From: an uncultured Clostridia bacterium
Lineage (GTDB): Bacteria > Bacillota > Clostridia > Oscillospirales > Ruminococcaceae
Direction: 5' to 3'
Assembly (NCBI GenBank): GCA_947624675.1
Contig: CANQLI010000003.1
Coordinates: 62,001 to 126,000 of the forward strand
Length of the DNA: 64,000 nt
The position numbers and the translations under genes were made by a program. The notes beneath the pieces were generated by a model that saw only the letters and a list, made by a program, of their open reading frames with translations, had not been told where the DNA came from and searched no databases. Below, piece after piece: positions 52,830 through 61,970 of the stretch (position 1 is its first letter; every line of letters begins with the position of its first letter).

Positions 52830-53693
52830 ATGGAAAGTAATCTTTTGAAGATGCTTGAGGAAAAGATGGGTACATTTTCAAAGGGACACAGGCTTATTGC
52901 TCAGTATGTAATAGAGCATTTTGAAAAGTCTGCGTTTATGACTGCGTCAAAGCTGGGTGAAAATGTTGGCGTATCGGAATCCACAGTCGTAAGGTTTGCA
53001 ACCTTGTTGGGGTTTAAAGGCTATCCAGAGTTTCAGAAGAATCTTCAGGAGCTTATGCGAAACAGGCTTACTGCCGTTCAGAGAATGGAGCTTACAGACA
53101 ACAGGATAGGAGAGGGCGATCTTTTAGAAAGAGTTATGTCGATAGATGTTGACAGGATAAGAGAAACACTAAGCGGTATTTCAAAGTCCGATTTTGACAG
53201 TGCTGTCGAAAGGATCGCAAATGCACATTCTATATATATAATCGGTAACAGAAGCTCATCTGCGCTTGCGTCATTTTGTGAGTATTACTTAAATCTTATG
53301 TTTCCGTATGTTAAAAGAGTAAAGTCCTCGTCAGCGAGTGAATTGCTCGAGCAGATAATGAGAATAGATGAAAACGATGTTATAATAGGCTTTTCTTTTC
53401 CGAGATATTCAACACAGACACTGGCGGGACTTAAATTTGCACAGGACAAGGGTGCGGGAGTTGTATCGTTTACAGATTCGGAAAATTCGCCGATAGCGAA
53501 GTATGCGGACTGTCTGCTTCTTGCCAGAAGCGATATGGCGAGCTTTATCGATTCGCTTGTGGCGCCTTTTTCGCTTTTAAATGCTCTTTTAGTAGCTGTG
53601 TCGATCAGGAAAAAGGATATGATCTCAAATAATCTCAAGCTTTTGGAAAATATCTGGGACAAATACAACGCTTACGATACGAGGGAAGAGTAA
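52830..53693 (+). CDS. MurR/RpiR-family transcriptional regulator
   Basis: 287 residues: N-terminal HTH_6 domain (GENVGVSESTVVRFATLLGFKGYPEFQ) and a C-terminal SIS sugar-phosphate isomerase-like domain (YIIGNRSSSALASF, IGFSFPRYSTQT). These sense amino-sugar or sugar phosphates. No sugar gene adjoins it, so the target is open. ATG 52821 abuts GGAGGA, so ATG 52830 with 9-nt spacing is preferred. Confidence 0.9.
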   Translation: MESNLLKMLEEKMGTFSKGHRLIAQYVIEHFEKSAFMTASKLGENVGVSESTVVRFATLLGFKGYPEFQKNLQELMRNRLTAVQRMELTDNRIGEGDLLERVMSIDVDRIRETLSGISKSDFDSAVERIANAHSIYIIGNRSSSALASFCEYYLNLMFPYVKRVKSSSASELLEQIMRIDENDVIIGFSFPRYSTQTLAGLKFAQDKGAGVVSFTDSENSPIAKYADCLLLARSDMASFIDSLVAPFSLLNALLVAVSIRKKDMISNNLKLLENIWDKYNAYDTREE

Positions 53694-53695
53694 CT

Positions 53696-54913
53696 GTGGC
53701 TAGGATAATAATTGTCGGAGGCGGAGCTTCAGGACTTATGGCTGCTGTAAGATGTGCCGAAAGAGATAATGAGGTCATTGTTTTTGAACGCGAAAAGATT
53801 TTGGGTAAAAAGCTTTTGATAACGGGTAAGGGAAGATGTAATCTTACAAATGTCAGTGATGTCGATGAAATTATGTCAAATATCCCGAGAAACCCGAGAT
53901 TTATGTATTCTTCACTTAATGCATTTAACGCAAAAGATACTATGGATTTTTTTAATGACCTTGGTGTAAGTCTAAAAACGGAAAGGGGAAAACGCGTTTT
54001 CCCAAAAAGCGACAGATCAAGCGATATTGTTGACGCTCTTGTGAACAGGGCTAAGATCCTAGGTGTTAAGTTTATTTTTGAAAGAGTTTCTGAGATAATA
54101 GTTGAGGACCATAAAGCTAAAGGTGTTAAGATCGGGGAAAAGGAGTATTTTTCTGATGCTGTAATTGTTGCAACTGGCGGAAAAAGCTATCCTAAAACAG
54201 GCTCGACAGGAGACGGATACAGATTTGCGGAAATGCTTGGAGTTTCTGTAACGCCGATAACGCCGTCGCTTGTTCCTGTTGAGATAAAAGAGAGCTTTGT
54301 AAAAGAGCTTATGGGGCTTTCGCTTAGAAATGTGACCCTTAAGCTGTTTAAAACCAATAGTATAAAGCCTGTGTTTGAGGAACTTGGTGAAATGCTGTTT
54401 ACGCATTTTGGCGTATCCGGACCGCTTGTGCTTTCATCGTCGGCTCATATGAAGGAGGACACAAGTTACCGTTACGAAATAGACCTTAAGCCCGGGCTTG
54501 ATGAGGATAAGCTTGATAAAAGGATATTGCGTGATTTTTCTATGAATACAAACAGAACTATTGCGAACACTCTTACTAAGCTTTTGCCTTCATCTCTTAT
54601 ACCTCAAGTTTTAAAAATGTGTGGTATCAATAAAGATAAGAAGGTTAATCTTATCACCAGAGAGGATCGTAAGGCACTGATTAAAACGGTTAAGGCTTTT
54701 AAAATGTCGATAATAGGGAAGCGTCCCATTGATGAAGCGATAATAACCAGAGGCGGAATTAATGTAAAGGAAATTGATCCTAAGACTATGGAGTGTAAAA
54801 AAATAAACTCGCTTTATTTTATCGGAGAGGTTTTGGATGTGGATGCCTACACAGGCGGATTTAACCTACAAATAGCTTTTTCGACTGCAAATTCAGTTTC
54901 ACTTAACTTTTGA
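53696..54913 (+). CDS. HI0933-family flavoprotein (NAD(P)/FAD-dependent oxidoreductase)
   Basis: 405 residues. Starts with a dinucleotide-binding GGGASGLMAA, then GKKLLITGKGRCNLTN and, later, ATGGKSYPKTGSTGDGY and GGFNLQIAFSTA at the C-terminus, all typical of the HI0933/YhiN group. The reaction is uncharacterised in most members (one relative, BaiN, acts on bile acids). GTG start after GAGGGAAG, 2 nt after the RpiR gene. Confidence 0.9.
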   Translation: MARIIIVGGGASGLMAAVRCAERDNEVIVFEREKILGKKLLITGKGRCNLTNVSDVDEIMSNIPRNPRFMYSSLNAFNAKDTMDFFNDLGVSLKTERGKRVFPKSDRSSDIVDALVNRAKILGVKFIFERVSEIIVEDHKAKGVKIGEKEYFSDAVIVATGGKSYPKTGSTGDGYRFAEMLGVSVTPITPSLVPVEIKESFVKELMGLSLRNVTLKLFKTNSIKPVFEELGEMLFTHFGVSGPLVLSSSAHMKEDTSYRYEIDLKPGLDEDKLDKRILRDFSMNTNRTIANTLTKLLPSSLIPQVLKMCGINKDKKVNLITREDRKALIKTVKAFKMSIIGKRPIDEAIITRGGINVKEIDPKTMECKKINSLYFIGEVLDVDAYTGGFNLQIAFSTANSVSLNF

Positions 54914-54929
54914 AAGGAAGAAAAAACAT

Positions 54930-56273
54930 ATGAGTATAAATGTTGCGCTTGACGGACCATCCGGCGCAGGTAAATCTACTATTGCAAAGGCGGCTGCTCA
55001 GAAGCTTAAGTATCTTTATGTGGATACCGGCGCTATGTATAGAGCGGTAGCTCTTTATGTTTTGTCAAACGGCAAAAACCCCGATGACGAAAATGAGGTT
55101 GAACTTGCGCTTGACAATATAAATATAAATCTTATCCATACTGATGAGGGACAGAGAATTATACTTAACGGTGAGGATGTAAGTGATAAAATTCGTACGC
55201 CGGAAATATCTATGGCGGCATCAAAGGTTTCTGCTATACCTAAGACAAGGGAGTTTTTGTTGTCGCTGCAAAAAAACATCGCCAAGGAAAACAATGTAAT
55301 AATGGACGGAAGGGATATAGGTACTGTTGTTTTGCCGCAGGCACAGGTCAAAATCTTTCTTACAGCCTCAAGTGAAGAGCGCGCAAGACGCCGCTATGAA
55401 GAGCTTATAGCTAAGGGTGAAAAGGTAGAATATGAGGATATACTCAGAGATATAAACGAGCGTGATTATAATGACACACACAGGGAAATTGCGCCTCTTA
55501 AAAAAGCGGATGATGCGATAGAGATCGATTCTACAAGCATTTCGCTCGAGGCGGCGATAGATAAGATCGTTTGGACAATAAAGAATGTCGTAACAAAGGA
55601 CACAAGGTATGAAACTCCTCAGCTCCGCCCTGTTATAAAAGGAAAAAAGACTCCGCTTTGGAAGAGAATAGCCCACGAGTTTTTGCGGCTTGTTGCGAAG
55701 GCTATTTATTACACATACCTTGACCTTCACTTTGAGGGAGTTGAAAATGTACCAAAGGACGGCTCTAATATTTTTGCCAGCAACCACAGAAGCTATACAG
55801 ACCCTATTCTCATTTCACTTAAGCCGAAGGTAATGTTTTCGTTTATGGCTAAGGAGGAGCTTTTCAAGAAAAATATTTTCTTTACGCTCATTATAAAGAT
55901 GTTCGGTGCTTTTCCCGTTTCAAGAGGAAAGGGCGGAGCCGAAGCGATAGATAAGTCGATCGAGAGGCTTAACAAGGGGTATAACCTTGTTATTTTCCCG
56001 GAGGGTACACGCTCTAAGGACGGTAAAGTCTTAAAGGGAAAGACAGGAGTTGCGCTGGTTGCCGCTATGGCACAGGTACCAGTTATACCGGTCGGTATAG
56101 TATTTGAAGGGAAAATAAAATTCCGAAGAAAGGTTACGGTGAGGTTCGGAGAGCCGATAATCCCTAAAGAGATAGGTGTGGACGATTGCTCATCGAAAAA
56201 ACTCAGGATGCTTAAAAATAAAATTATGGCATCGATCACAGAGTTGGTAGAAGGAAATGTTAACAAATTGTAA
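54930..56273 (+). CDS. cmk: Fusion of cytidylate kinase and 1-acylglycerol-3-phosphate acyltransferase
   Basis: 447 residues. Residues 1-~222 are cytidylate kinase: Walker A GPSGAGKS (9-16), YVDTGAMYRA and MDGRDIGTVV. Residues ~245-447 are PlsC: NHxxxxD motif N285-H286-D291, the FPVSRG block and FPEGTRS (356-362). It joins CMP/dCMP phosphorylation to phosphatidic acid synthesis in one chain; the genes are adjacent but separate in many clostridia. The reading frame is continuous with no internal stop. Overlaps ispH-rpsA by 17 nt. Confidence 0.93.
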   Translation: MSINVALDGPSGAGKSTIAKAAAQKLKYLYVDTGAMYRAVALYVLSNGKNPDDENEVELALDNININLIHTDEGQRIILNGEDVSDKIRTPEISMAASKVSAIPKTREFLLSLQKNIAKENNVIMDGRDIGTVVLPQAQVKIFLTASSEERARRRYEELIAKGEKVEYEDILRDINERDYNDTHREIAPLKKADDAIEIDSTSISLEAAIDKIVWTIKNVVTKDTRYETPQLRPVIKGKKTPLWKRIAHEFLRLVAKAIYYTYLDLHFEGVENVPKDGSNIFASNHRSYTDPILISLKPKVMFSFMAKEELFKKNIFFTLIIKMFGAFPVSRGKGGAEAIDKSIERLNKGYNLVIFPEGTRSKDGKVLKGKTGVALVAAMAQVPVIPVGIVFEGKIKFRRKVTVRFGEPIIPKEIGVDDCSSKKLRMLKNKIMASITELVEGNVNKL

Positions 56274-58362
56274 AATTTTAGTTGCTAAAACCGCCGGATT
56301 TTGTTTTGGTGTAGACAGAGCGATAAAAATGGTGTATAATGAATTAAATAACCGAGAAAAAAAGGTTGTTACATTAGGACCGATAATCCATAATAAAAGT
56401 GTAGTTTCAGACTTGGAAAAGCACGGTGTTTTTGCTGTTGACAGTCCTGAAGATGCTGAGGGTTGCGTTGCGGTCATTCGTTCTCACGGTGTATCAAGAT
56501 CGGCTTATATGCGGCTTTGTGATGTAGGCGCTCAAATAGTTGACGCCACTTGTCCTTTTGTTTCGCGGATACATAATATATGTCTTGAGCGTTCTCAAAT
56601 GGGATATACTATGCTTATCGCAGGAAATAAAGACCATCCGGAGGTTATTGGTATAAAAGGTCACTGTGAAGGTAAATCGTATGTATTTTCTGACGGTAAG
56701 GAGCTTGAAGAAATTTTAAACAGCCTGCCGGGTGATGAAAAAATAGCGGTTGTTTCTCAGACAACTTTCAATAAAGCTCTTTGGGACGAATTAAAGTCAA
56801 GGGTGACCGATAAGTTTTCAGATGCCGTAATATATGACACTATATGCAATGCCACAGCCAAAAGGCAAAATGAAGCAAAAAACTTGGCTAAGACGGTTGA
56901 TATTATGCTTATTGTCGGAGACAGACACAGCTCAAACACACTGAAGCTCAAAGAGGTTTGCAGCCGATACTGTAAAACATATCTGGTGGAGGACAATAAA
57001 GAGCTTTACGATCTGGATCGTCCTGATGCGAAATTTATAGGGATTTCTGCCGGTGCATCGACTCCGGCATATATTATCAAGGAGGTAGAAAGAACCATGA
57101 GTGAGATTCTTAACAATGAGGAGAATTTCAATTTTGAAGAGGCTGTTGAACAGTCCTTCAAAAAAATATATATAGGAGCAAAGCTGACCGGTACGGTAAC
57201 TGCTGTCAACAAAAGCGAAGCGCTTGTTGACATTGGCGTAAAAAGCACAGGTATAATTCCTGCGTCTGAGATCACCGATGATGTAAGTAAAAAGCCGGAA
57301 GATGTCTTATCTGTCGGCGACACTGTTGATGTAATAGTGCTTAAGACAAATGATCAAGACGGTATCATTACTCTTTCCAAGAAAAAGGTAGACGCAATGG
57401 TCGGATTTGAGATCGTTAAGAATGCTGCCGCAGACGGAACAGTTTTGACGGGTACAGTAATCAAAGTTGTAAAGGGCGGAGTTTTAGTATCGACAAACGG
57501 TATAAGCATATTTATTCCGGCAGGACTTACCGGAATTCCTAAGAGCGAGAGCCTTGACAAGCTTTTGAAAACAGAAGTCAACTTTAAGGTAATAGATGTT
57601 GATGAAAGAAGAAACCGTGCGGTGGGTTCTGTCCGCGCAGTAATCAAGGAGAAAATGGAAAAGGCGAGAGCGGCTTTCTTTGAGTCTGCTGAAGCCGGAC
57701 AGGTAAGAAAAGGTATCGTCAAGAGCATTACCGATTACGGAGCTTTCGTAGACCTTGGCGGTGTTGACGGACTTGTTAGAAAACCTGATATTACATGGAA
57801 GAGGATAAAGCATCCGTCAGATGTATTGTCTGTCGGCGATGAGGTTGAGGTAACAATAAAGGATATTGATGCTGATAACGGAAAAATTTCTCTGGTTATG
57901 AAAAAGGACGAGGATAATCCTTGGAATATCTTTAACAGAAACTACGGCGTAGGTCAAGAGGTAAAGGTAACGATAGTATCGATCACATCCTTTGGAGCTT
58001 TTGCGAGAATAATTGAGGGTGTCGACGGACTTATCCATATTTCTCAGATCGCAAACAAGCGAGTTGAAAATGTTGCGGATTACTTTGAGATCGGCGATGA
58101 GGTAAATGTAAAGATTACCGATATTGATACAGAACAGAACAGGGTTAGCCTTTCAGTAAGAGCGCTTTTGCCTGAGGAACCAGCGAAAGAGGAGGAAGAG
58201 CCTGAGCAGGAGAGTGCAGTTGTTTATTCAACAGATGATGAGCATCCTGAGAATGAGGAAGTCGTAGAAGCATCAGAAGAAACTGTTGTAGGTGAGGATG
58301 CTGCGGAAGCTGAGCCTAAGGATGAAGCTCAGGTAACAGAAGAGGCGACTGAAGCTGAGTAA
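56257..58362 (+). CDS. ispH: Fusion of IspH (HMBPP reductase) and ribosomal protein S1
   Basis: 701 residues. Residues 1-~282 are IspH with the three cluster cysteines C16, C99 and C197 and substrate histidines (GPIIHN, RSHGVS); it makes IPP and DMAPP in the last step of the MEP pathway. From ~305 four S1 RNA-binding repeats follow, the third and fourth best conserved (GIVKSITDYGAFVDLGGVDGLV; TIVSITSFGAFARIIEGVDGLI), then an acidic Glu-rich tail. The fusion is a known clostridial arrangement. Starts inside the cmk-plsC end. Confidence 0.96.
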   Translation: MLTNCKILVAKTAGFCFGVDRAIKMVYNELNNREKKVVTLGPIIHNKSVVSDLEKHGVFAVDSPEDAEGCVAVIRSHGVSRSAYMRLCDVGAQIVDATCPFVSRIHNICLERSQMGYTMLIAGNKDHPEVIGIKGHCEGKSYVFSDGKELEEILNSLPGDEKIAVVSQTTFNKALWDELKSRVTDKFSDAVIYDTICNATAKRQNEAKNLAKTVDIMLIVGDRHSSNTLKLKEVCSRYCKTYLVEDNKELYDLDRPDAKFIGISAGASTPAYIIKEVERTMSEILNNEENFNFEEAVEQSFKKIYIGAKLTGTVTAVNKSEALVDIGVKSTGIIPASEITDDVSKKPEDVLSVGDTVDVIVLKTNDQDGIITLSKKKVDAMVGFEIVKNAAADGTVLTGTVIKVVKGGVLVSTNGISIFIPAGLTGIPKSESLDKLLKTEVNFKVIDVDERRNRAVGSVRAVIKEKMEKARAAFFESAEAGQVRKGIVKSITDYGAFVDLGGVDGLVRKPDITWKRIKHPSDVLSVGDEVEVTIKDIDADNGKISLVMKKDEDNPWNIFNRNYGVGQEVKVTIVSITSFGAFARIIEGVDGLIHISQIANKRVENVADYFEIGDEVNVKITDIDTEQNRVSLSVRALLPEEPAKEEEEPEQESAVVYSTDDEHPENEEVVEASEETVVGEDAAEAEPKDEAQVTEEATEAE

Positions 58363-58438
58363 CTGAAAAAAGCGTTAGCTTATAAAGAAAGAGGCAGCGC
58401 TAAAAGAGTCAGAAATTTTTATATTGGTTTATTATGCT

Positions 58439-58476
58439 AAGAGGGGTAAGGTTTTTTATTACTCCTCTTTACTTTT
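58439..58476 (+). terminator. Terminator after ispH-rpsA
   Basis: AAGAGGGGTAA pairs with TTACTCCTCTT (one G-U) around a 9-nt loop, followed by TACTTTTTT. Confidence 0.8.
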
Positions 58477-58496
58477 TTATATAAATGTGATATACT
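58468..58496 (+). promoter_or_regulatory. Promoter of the class A PBP gene
   Basis: TTTACT (58468-58473), 17-nt spacer, TATACT (58491-58496). The -35 box overlaps the 3' arm of the preceding terminator. Confidence 0.55.
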
Positions 58497-58551
58497 ATTA
58501 GTATGTAGAGCTATTTTTAAAAGCATAATTAGTTTTATGAAAGGTATTGCT

Positions 58552-60789
58552 ATGAAAAGAGAGAATAAGTTTTCTACATCGGTAAATACGCCGAGGACAA
58601 CAAAAAGAAAAGTACAAAAACACGGTAAGGCTTATAAAGTTTTGAAAGTACTGCTCACATTATTACTGTCGATTTTTTTGATTATAATTATAAGCAGTTC
58701 TATTCTTGTAACGGCACTTACAATATATATTCTTAACTTTGCTGACACAACTTCTACGATAAGTCTTGAAAATGTTGAGGTGAACTTTACTACGCGCTTT
58801 TTAGCGGACAACCCTGAATATGATAAAGAGGATAAGACCAGTGATAAGTACACTCTTTATTATTCGATGTCCAATAACGGAGAAAAGAGAACATGGGTCG
58901 ATCTAAGTAATATTCCTACCCATGTCCAAGATGCTTTTGTCACTACTGAAGACAGAAATTTTCAGACGCACGACGGAGTTGACTTTAAAAGAACAATGGC
59001 AGCGTTTGTGAATGTGTTTCTTCCGATTTATGACAGCAATCAGGGCGGTTCAACGATAACGCAGCAGGTGATAAAGAATATAACCGGTGATGATGCACAG
59101 GTTGGCGGAGAGGGATATGCAAGAAAGATAAGAGAGATATTCAGAGCTATCAATCTTGAAAAAACCGCTACAAAAAATGATATTCTTGAGGCATATTTGA
59201 ATATAATACCGCTTGGAAACAATGTTTGCGGTGTACAGGCAGCGGCAAATTACTATTTTTCTAAAGATGTTGCCGATCTTTCTGTTAAGGAAGCGGCTTC
59301 GCTTGCGGCAATAACCCGTGCGCCTGATTTATATAATCCGGTAGATGATTATGATATGAATGTAGGTCGTGCGAACGACTTTATCTTGAAGAATATGTTA
59401 GACGCAGGTGCAATAACAGACAACGAGTATAAAGAGGCGTTAGCCGAAGAGCTTCATATAACGGGAGACCCTGATTTTACTACTGCTGTGGAGCATACCG
59501 ACAATAAATACGAATGTGTGGGAGTTTCCTCATACTATATCGACGCTGCTATAAATGATTCTATAAATTTGATAATGGAAGCTGACGGAATAAATTATGA
59601 GGATGCTGAGGATAAGCTTCAGGCAGGAGGTTATACGATATACACTAATGTTGACCTGAATCTTCAGAGCAAGGTGGAAGAGAAATTTAAAGATCCCCTT
59701 AACTTTGCATATTATGTTCCCGATGATGATCCGCTTAAGTCTGCATTTATAGCGATGGATTACAGTGGAAATGTAAAAGCTGTCGTAGGTGACAGAGGTG
59801 AGAAAACGGTTTCGAGGTCTCTTAGCTATGCGACTATGGCAAGGCGCTCGCCCGGTTCTTCAATAAAGCCGATCGCATCATATGCACCGGCGCTTGATAA
59901 GGACCTAATAACATACTCCACACTTTTTAAGGATCAGCCTATTGAGATAATAAATGATGAGGGTAAAAAGGAAAAATGGCCGGTAAACTATTCGGAGGAC
60001 GGTTATTCTTCAAACTGGTCATATAACAATTACTTTACCTATCAGATGATTTATAAGTCGCTTAATACGGCTCCGGCACAGTTGGTTGAAAGACTTACAC
60101 CGACAGAGTGCTTTAACTTCCTTCAAAACACTCTTCATCTTTCATCACTTGTAACTGATGAGGACGGAAAAACCGACGATGCTTATTCGCCGATGACGGT
60201 AGGAGAGTTTACCTACGGAGTTTATCTTGACGAGTTGGTTGCAGCATATCAGATATTCGGAAATCAAGGAAAATGGTACAGACCGGCTTTTGTTTCAAAG
60301 ATCGTGGATAGACTTGGAAATGTGGTTTATGAGAACAAATATGTTCCCGAACAGGCTGTCGACACATCAACAGGATATGTTATGAACAGAATGATGCAGA
60401 CGGTTATAACTAATCCCGAGGGTACAGGTAGATATGCAAAGCTGTCAAATGTCGATCTTATAGGAAAGACCGGAACATCAGATAAATGGCAAAATCTTAC
60501 TTTTGTAGGCTGCACACCTGAATATGTAAGCGGAGTATGGATAGGATATGAAATGCTTGAGGAGATCGACAGAAACATCTACAAGAATATCGGCGAGATA
60601 TGGAAAAATATTTTTGGAGATGTTGCTGATTCGGGAACGGTAAAAGAGTTTTCTATGCCCGATACAGTTAAACCGCTTAAGTACTGTAAATCTACGGGTC
60701 TTATTGCCGGACCAAACTGTTACAATACCGATACGGGATACTATAAAGATTCCAATATACCCGAGTATTGCTCTGGAAATCACTACTAA
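58552..60789 (+). CDS. Class A penicillin-binding protein (transglycosylase/transpeptidase)
   Basis: 745 residues. Basic cytoplasmic N-terminus, one membrane helix (~35-62), GT51 glycosyltransferase with catalytic E133 (TTEDRNFQTHDGVD) and GGSTITQQVIKN, then the transpeptidase with SxxK S436-K439, SxN in KSLNTAP and KTG 639-641. Polymerises and cross-links peptidoglycan. ATG 58537 is in frame, but GAAAGG 7 nt before ATG 58552 favours the latter. Confidence 0.94.
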   Translation: MKRENKFSTSVNTPRTTKRKVQKHGKAYKVLKVLLTLLLSIFLIIIISSSILVTALTIYILNFADTTSTISLENVEVNFTTRFLADNPEYDKEDKTSDKYTLYYSMSNNGEKRTWVDLSNIPTHVQDAFVTTEDRNFQTHDGVDFKRTMAAFVNVFLPIYDSNQGGSTITQQVIKNITGDDAQVGGEGYARKIREIFRAINLEKTATKNDILEAYLNIIPLGNNVCGVQAAANYYFSKDVADLSVKEAASLAAITRAPDLYNPVDDYDMNVGRANDFILKNMLDAGAITDNEYKEALAEELHITGDPDFTTAVEHTDNKYECVGVSSYYIDAAINDSINLIMEADGINYEDAEDKLQAGGYTIYTNVDLNLQSKVEEKFKDPLNFAYYVPDDDPLKSAFIAMDYSGNVKAVVGDRGEKTVSRSLSYATMARRSPGSSIKPIASYAPALDKDLITYSTLFKDQPIEIINDEGKKEKWPVNYSEDGYSSNWSYNNYFTYQMIYKSLNTAPAQLVERLTPTECFNFLQNTLHLSSLVTDEDGKTDDAYSPMTVGEFTYGVYLDELVAAYQIFGNQGKWYRPAFVSKIVDRLGNVVYENKYVPEQAVDTSTGYVMNRMMQTVITNPEGTGRYAKLSNVDLIGKTGTSDKWQNLTFVGCTPEYVSGVWIGYEMLEEIDRNIYKNIGEIWKNIFGDVADSGTVKEFSMPDTVKPLKYCKSTGLIAGPNCYNTDTGYYKDSNIPEYCSGNHY

Positions 60790-60800
60790 TAAATACAAAA

Positions 60801-60827
60801 TGGCTATCTGATTTATTTGGATAGCCA
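60801..60827 (+). terminator. Hairpin after the PBP gene
   Basis: Perfect 8-bp stem TGGCTATC/GATAGCCA with an 11-nt loop. No T run follows, so it may mark an mRNA 3' end or only slow the polymerase. Confidence 0.4.
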
Positions 60828-60853
60828 ATAACTTTAGAAAGGTAATTTTATAT

Positions 60854-61960
60854 ATGAAAATAACCTGTCCATGTTTGTTTGGACTCGAGAGTGTACTTAG
60901 CTATGAGATAAAAAAGATAGGCGGAGAAAACCTGACCGTAAGTGATGGAAGAGTGTCATTTGAGGGCGGATTTGATATTGTCGCTAAGGCAAACCTTTGG
61001 TTGTCAACCGCCGAAAGGGTACTGATTGAGCTTTCTGACTTTAGTGCTACTAGCTTTGAGGAGCTTTTTGTCGGAGTAAAAAACATTCCTTTTGAGGAAT
61101 TTATCGGGGAAAACGACCGATTTCCCGTGAAGGGACATTCGATAAACTCAAAGCTGCACAGTGTTCCGGATTGTCAGAGCATTATTAAAAAGGCGGTCGT
61201 TGACAGGCTTAAATCGGTCTATAAAAAGTCATGGTTTGACGAAAACGGAGACACATATCAGATACAATTCAACATTTTAAAGGATCACGCGTATATTTAT
61301 CTTGACACCACTGGAGTCGCTCTTCATAAAAGAGGTTATAGAAAAACTTCAAACGAAGCGCCTATAAAGGAAACGCTTGCTGCGGGTATAGTTGATCTTG
61401 CTAGAGTGAGAAGCGATAGCGTTGTTGTTGATCCAATGTGCGGTTCAGGCACTTTTTTGATCGAGTCCGCTTATAAGGCTCTTAATGTAGCGCCGGGAAT
61501 AAGAAGGAGCTTTGCGTGTGAGAGTTGGGGCTCAATGGACAGCACAGTTTGGAAAAATGAGCGAAGTATTGCGCTTCAGTCCATAAACAAAAACGGGGAC
61601 TTTAAGGCGCTCGGTTATGATATTGACGATAGTTGCGTTGACCTTTCTCAGTCTAATGCAAAAAAGGCTGGTGTGTTTTCAAAGGTAACTGTAAAACAGC
61701 GTGATATAGGAAAGTTTAAGCCTGTCGAGGGGTCAATAACTATCTGTAATCCACCATATGGCGAAAGACTTTTGGACATCAGATCAGCGGAGAGAATCTA
61801 CAAAACCTTAGGAGAAAGGCTTTCTCCGGGAAAAAATAATCCGTGTTATATAATTTCCCCGCACGAAGAATTTGAAAGTTTTTTTGGTAAAAAGGCTGAT
61901 AAGCGTAGAAAGCTATATAACGGAATGATAAAGTGTCAGTTATATATGTACTTTAAGTAG
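60854..61960 (+). CDS. THUMP-domain 23S rRNA guanine-N2 methyltransferase (RlmL N-terminal/YpsC type)
   Basis: 368 residues: N-terminal ferredoxin-like/THUMP region (~1-155), then a class I SAM methyltransferase with VVDPMCGSGTFLIESA and the catalytic NPPYGERL. Matches the stand-alone Firmicute form of RlmL, which methylates large-subunit rRNA. GAAAGG lies upstream of the ATG. Ends 10 nt before the YitT-like gene. Confidence 0.92.
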   Translation: MKITCPCLFGLESVLSYEIKKIGGENLTVSDGRVSFEGGFDIVAKANLWLSTAERVLIELSDFSATSFEELFVGVKNIPFEEFIGENDRFPVKGHSINSKLHSVPDCQSIIKKAVVDRLKSVYKKSWFDENGDTYQIQFNILKDHAYIYLDTTGVALHKRGYRKTSNEAPIKETLAAGIVDLARVRSDSVVVDPMCGSGTFLIESAYKALNVAPGIRRSFACESWGSMDSTVWKNERSIALQSINKNGDFKALGYDIDDSCVDLSQSNAKKAGVFSKVTVKQRDIGKFKPVEGSITICNPPYGERLLDIRSAERIYKTLGERLSPGKNNPCYIISPHEEFESFFGKKADKRRKLYNGMIKCQLYMYFK

Positions 61961-61970
61961 GAGAGGCTTA

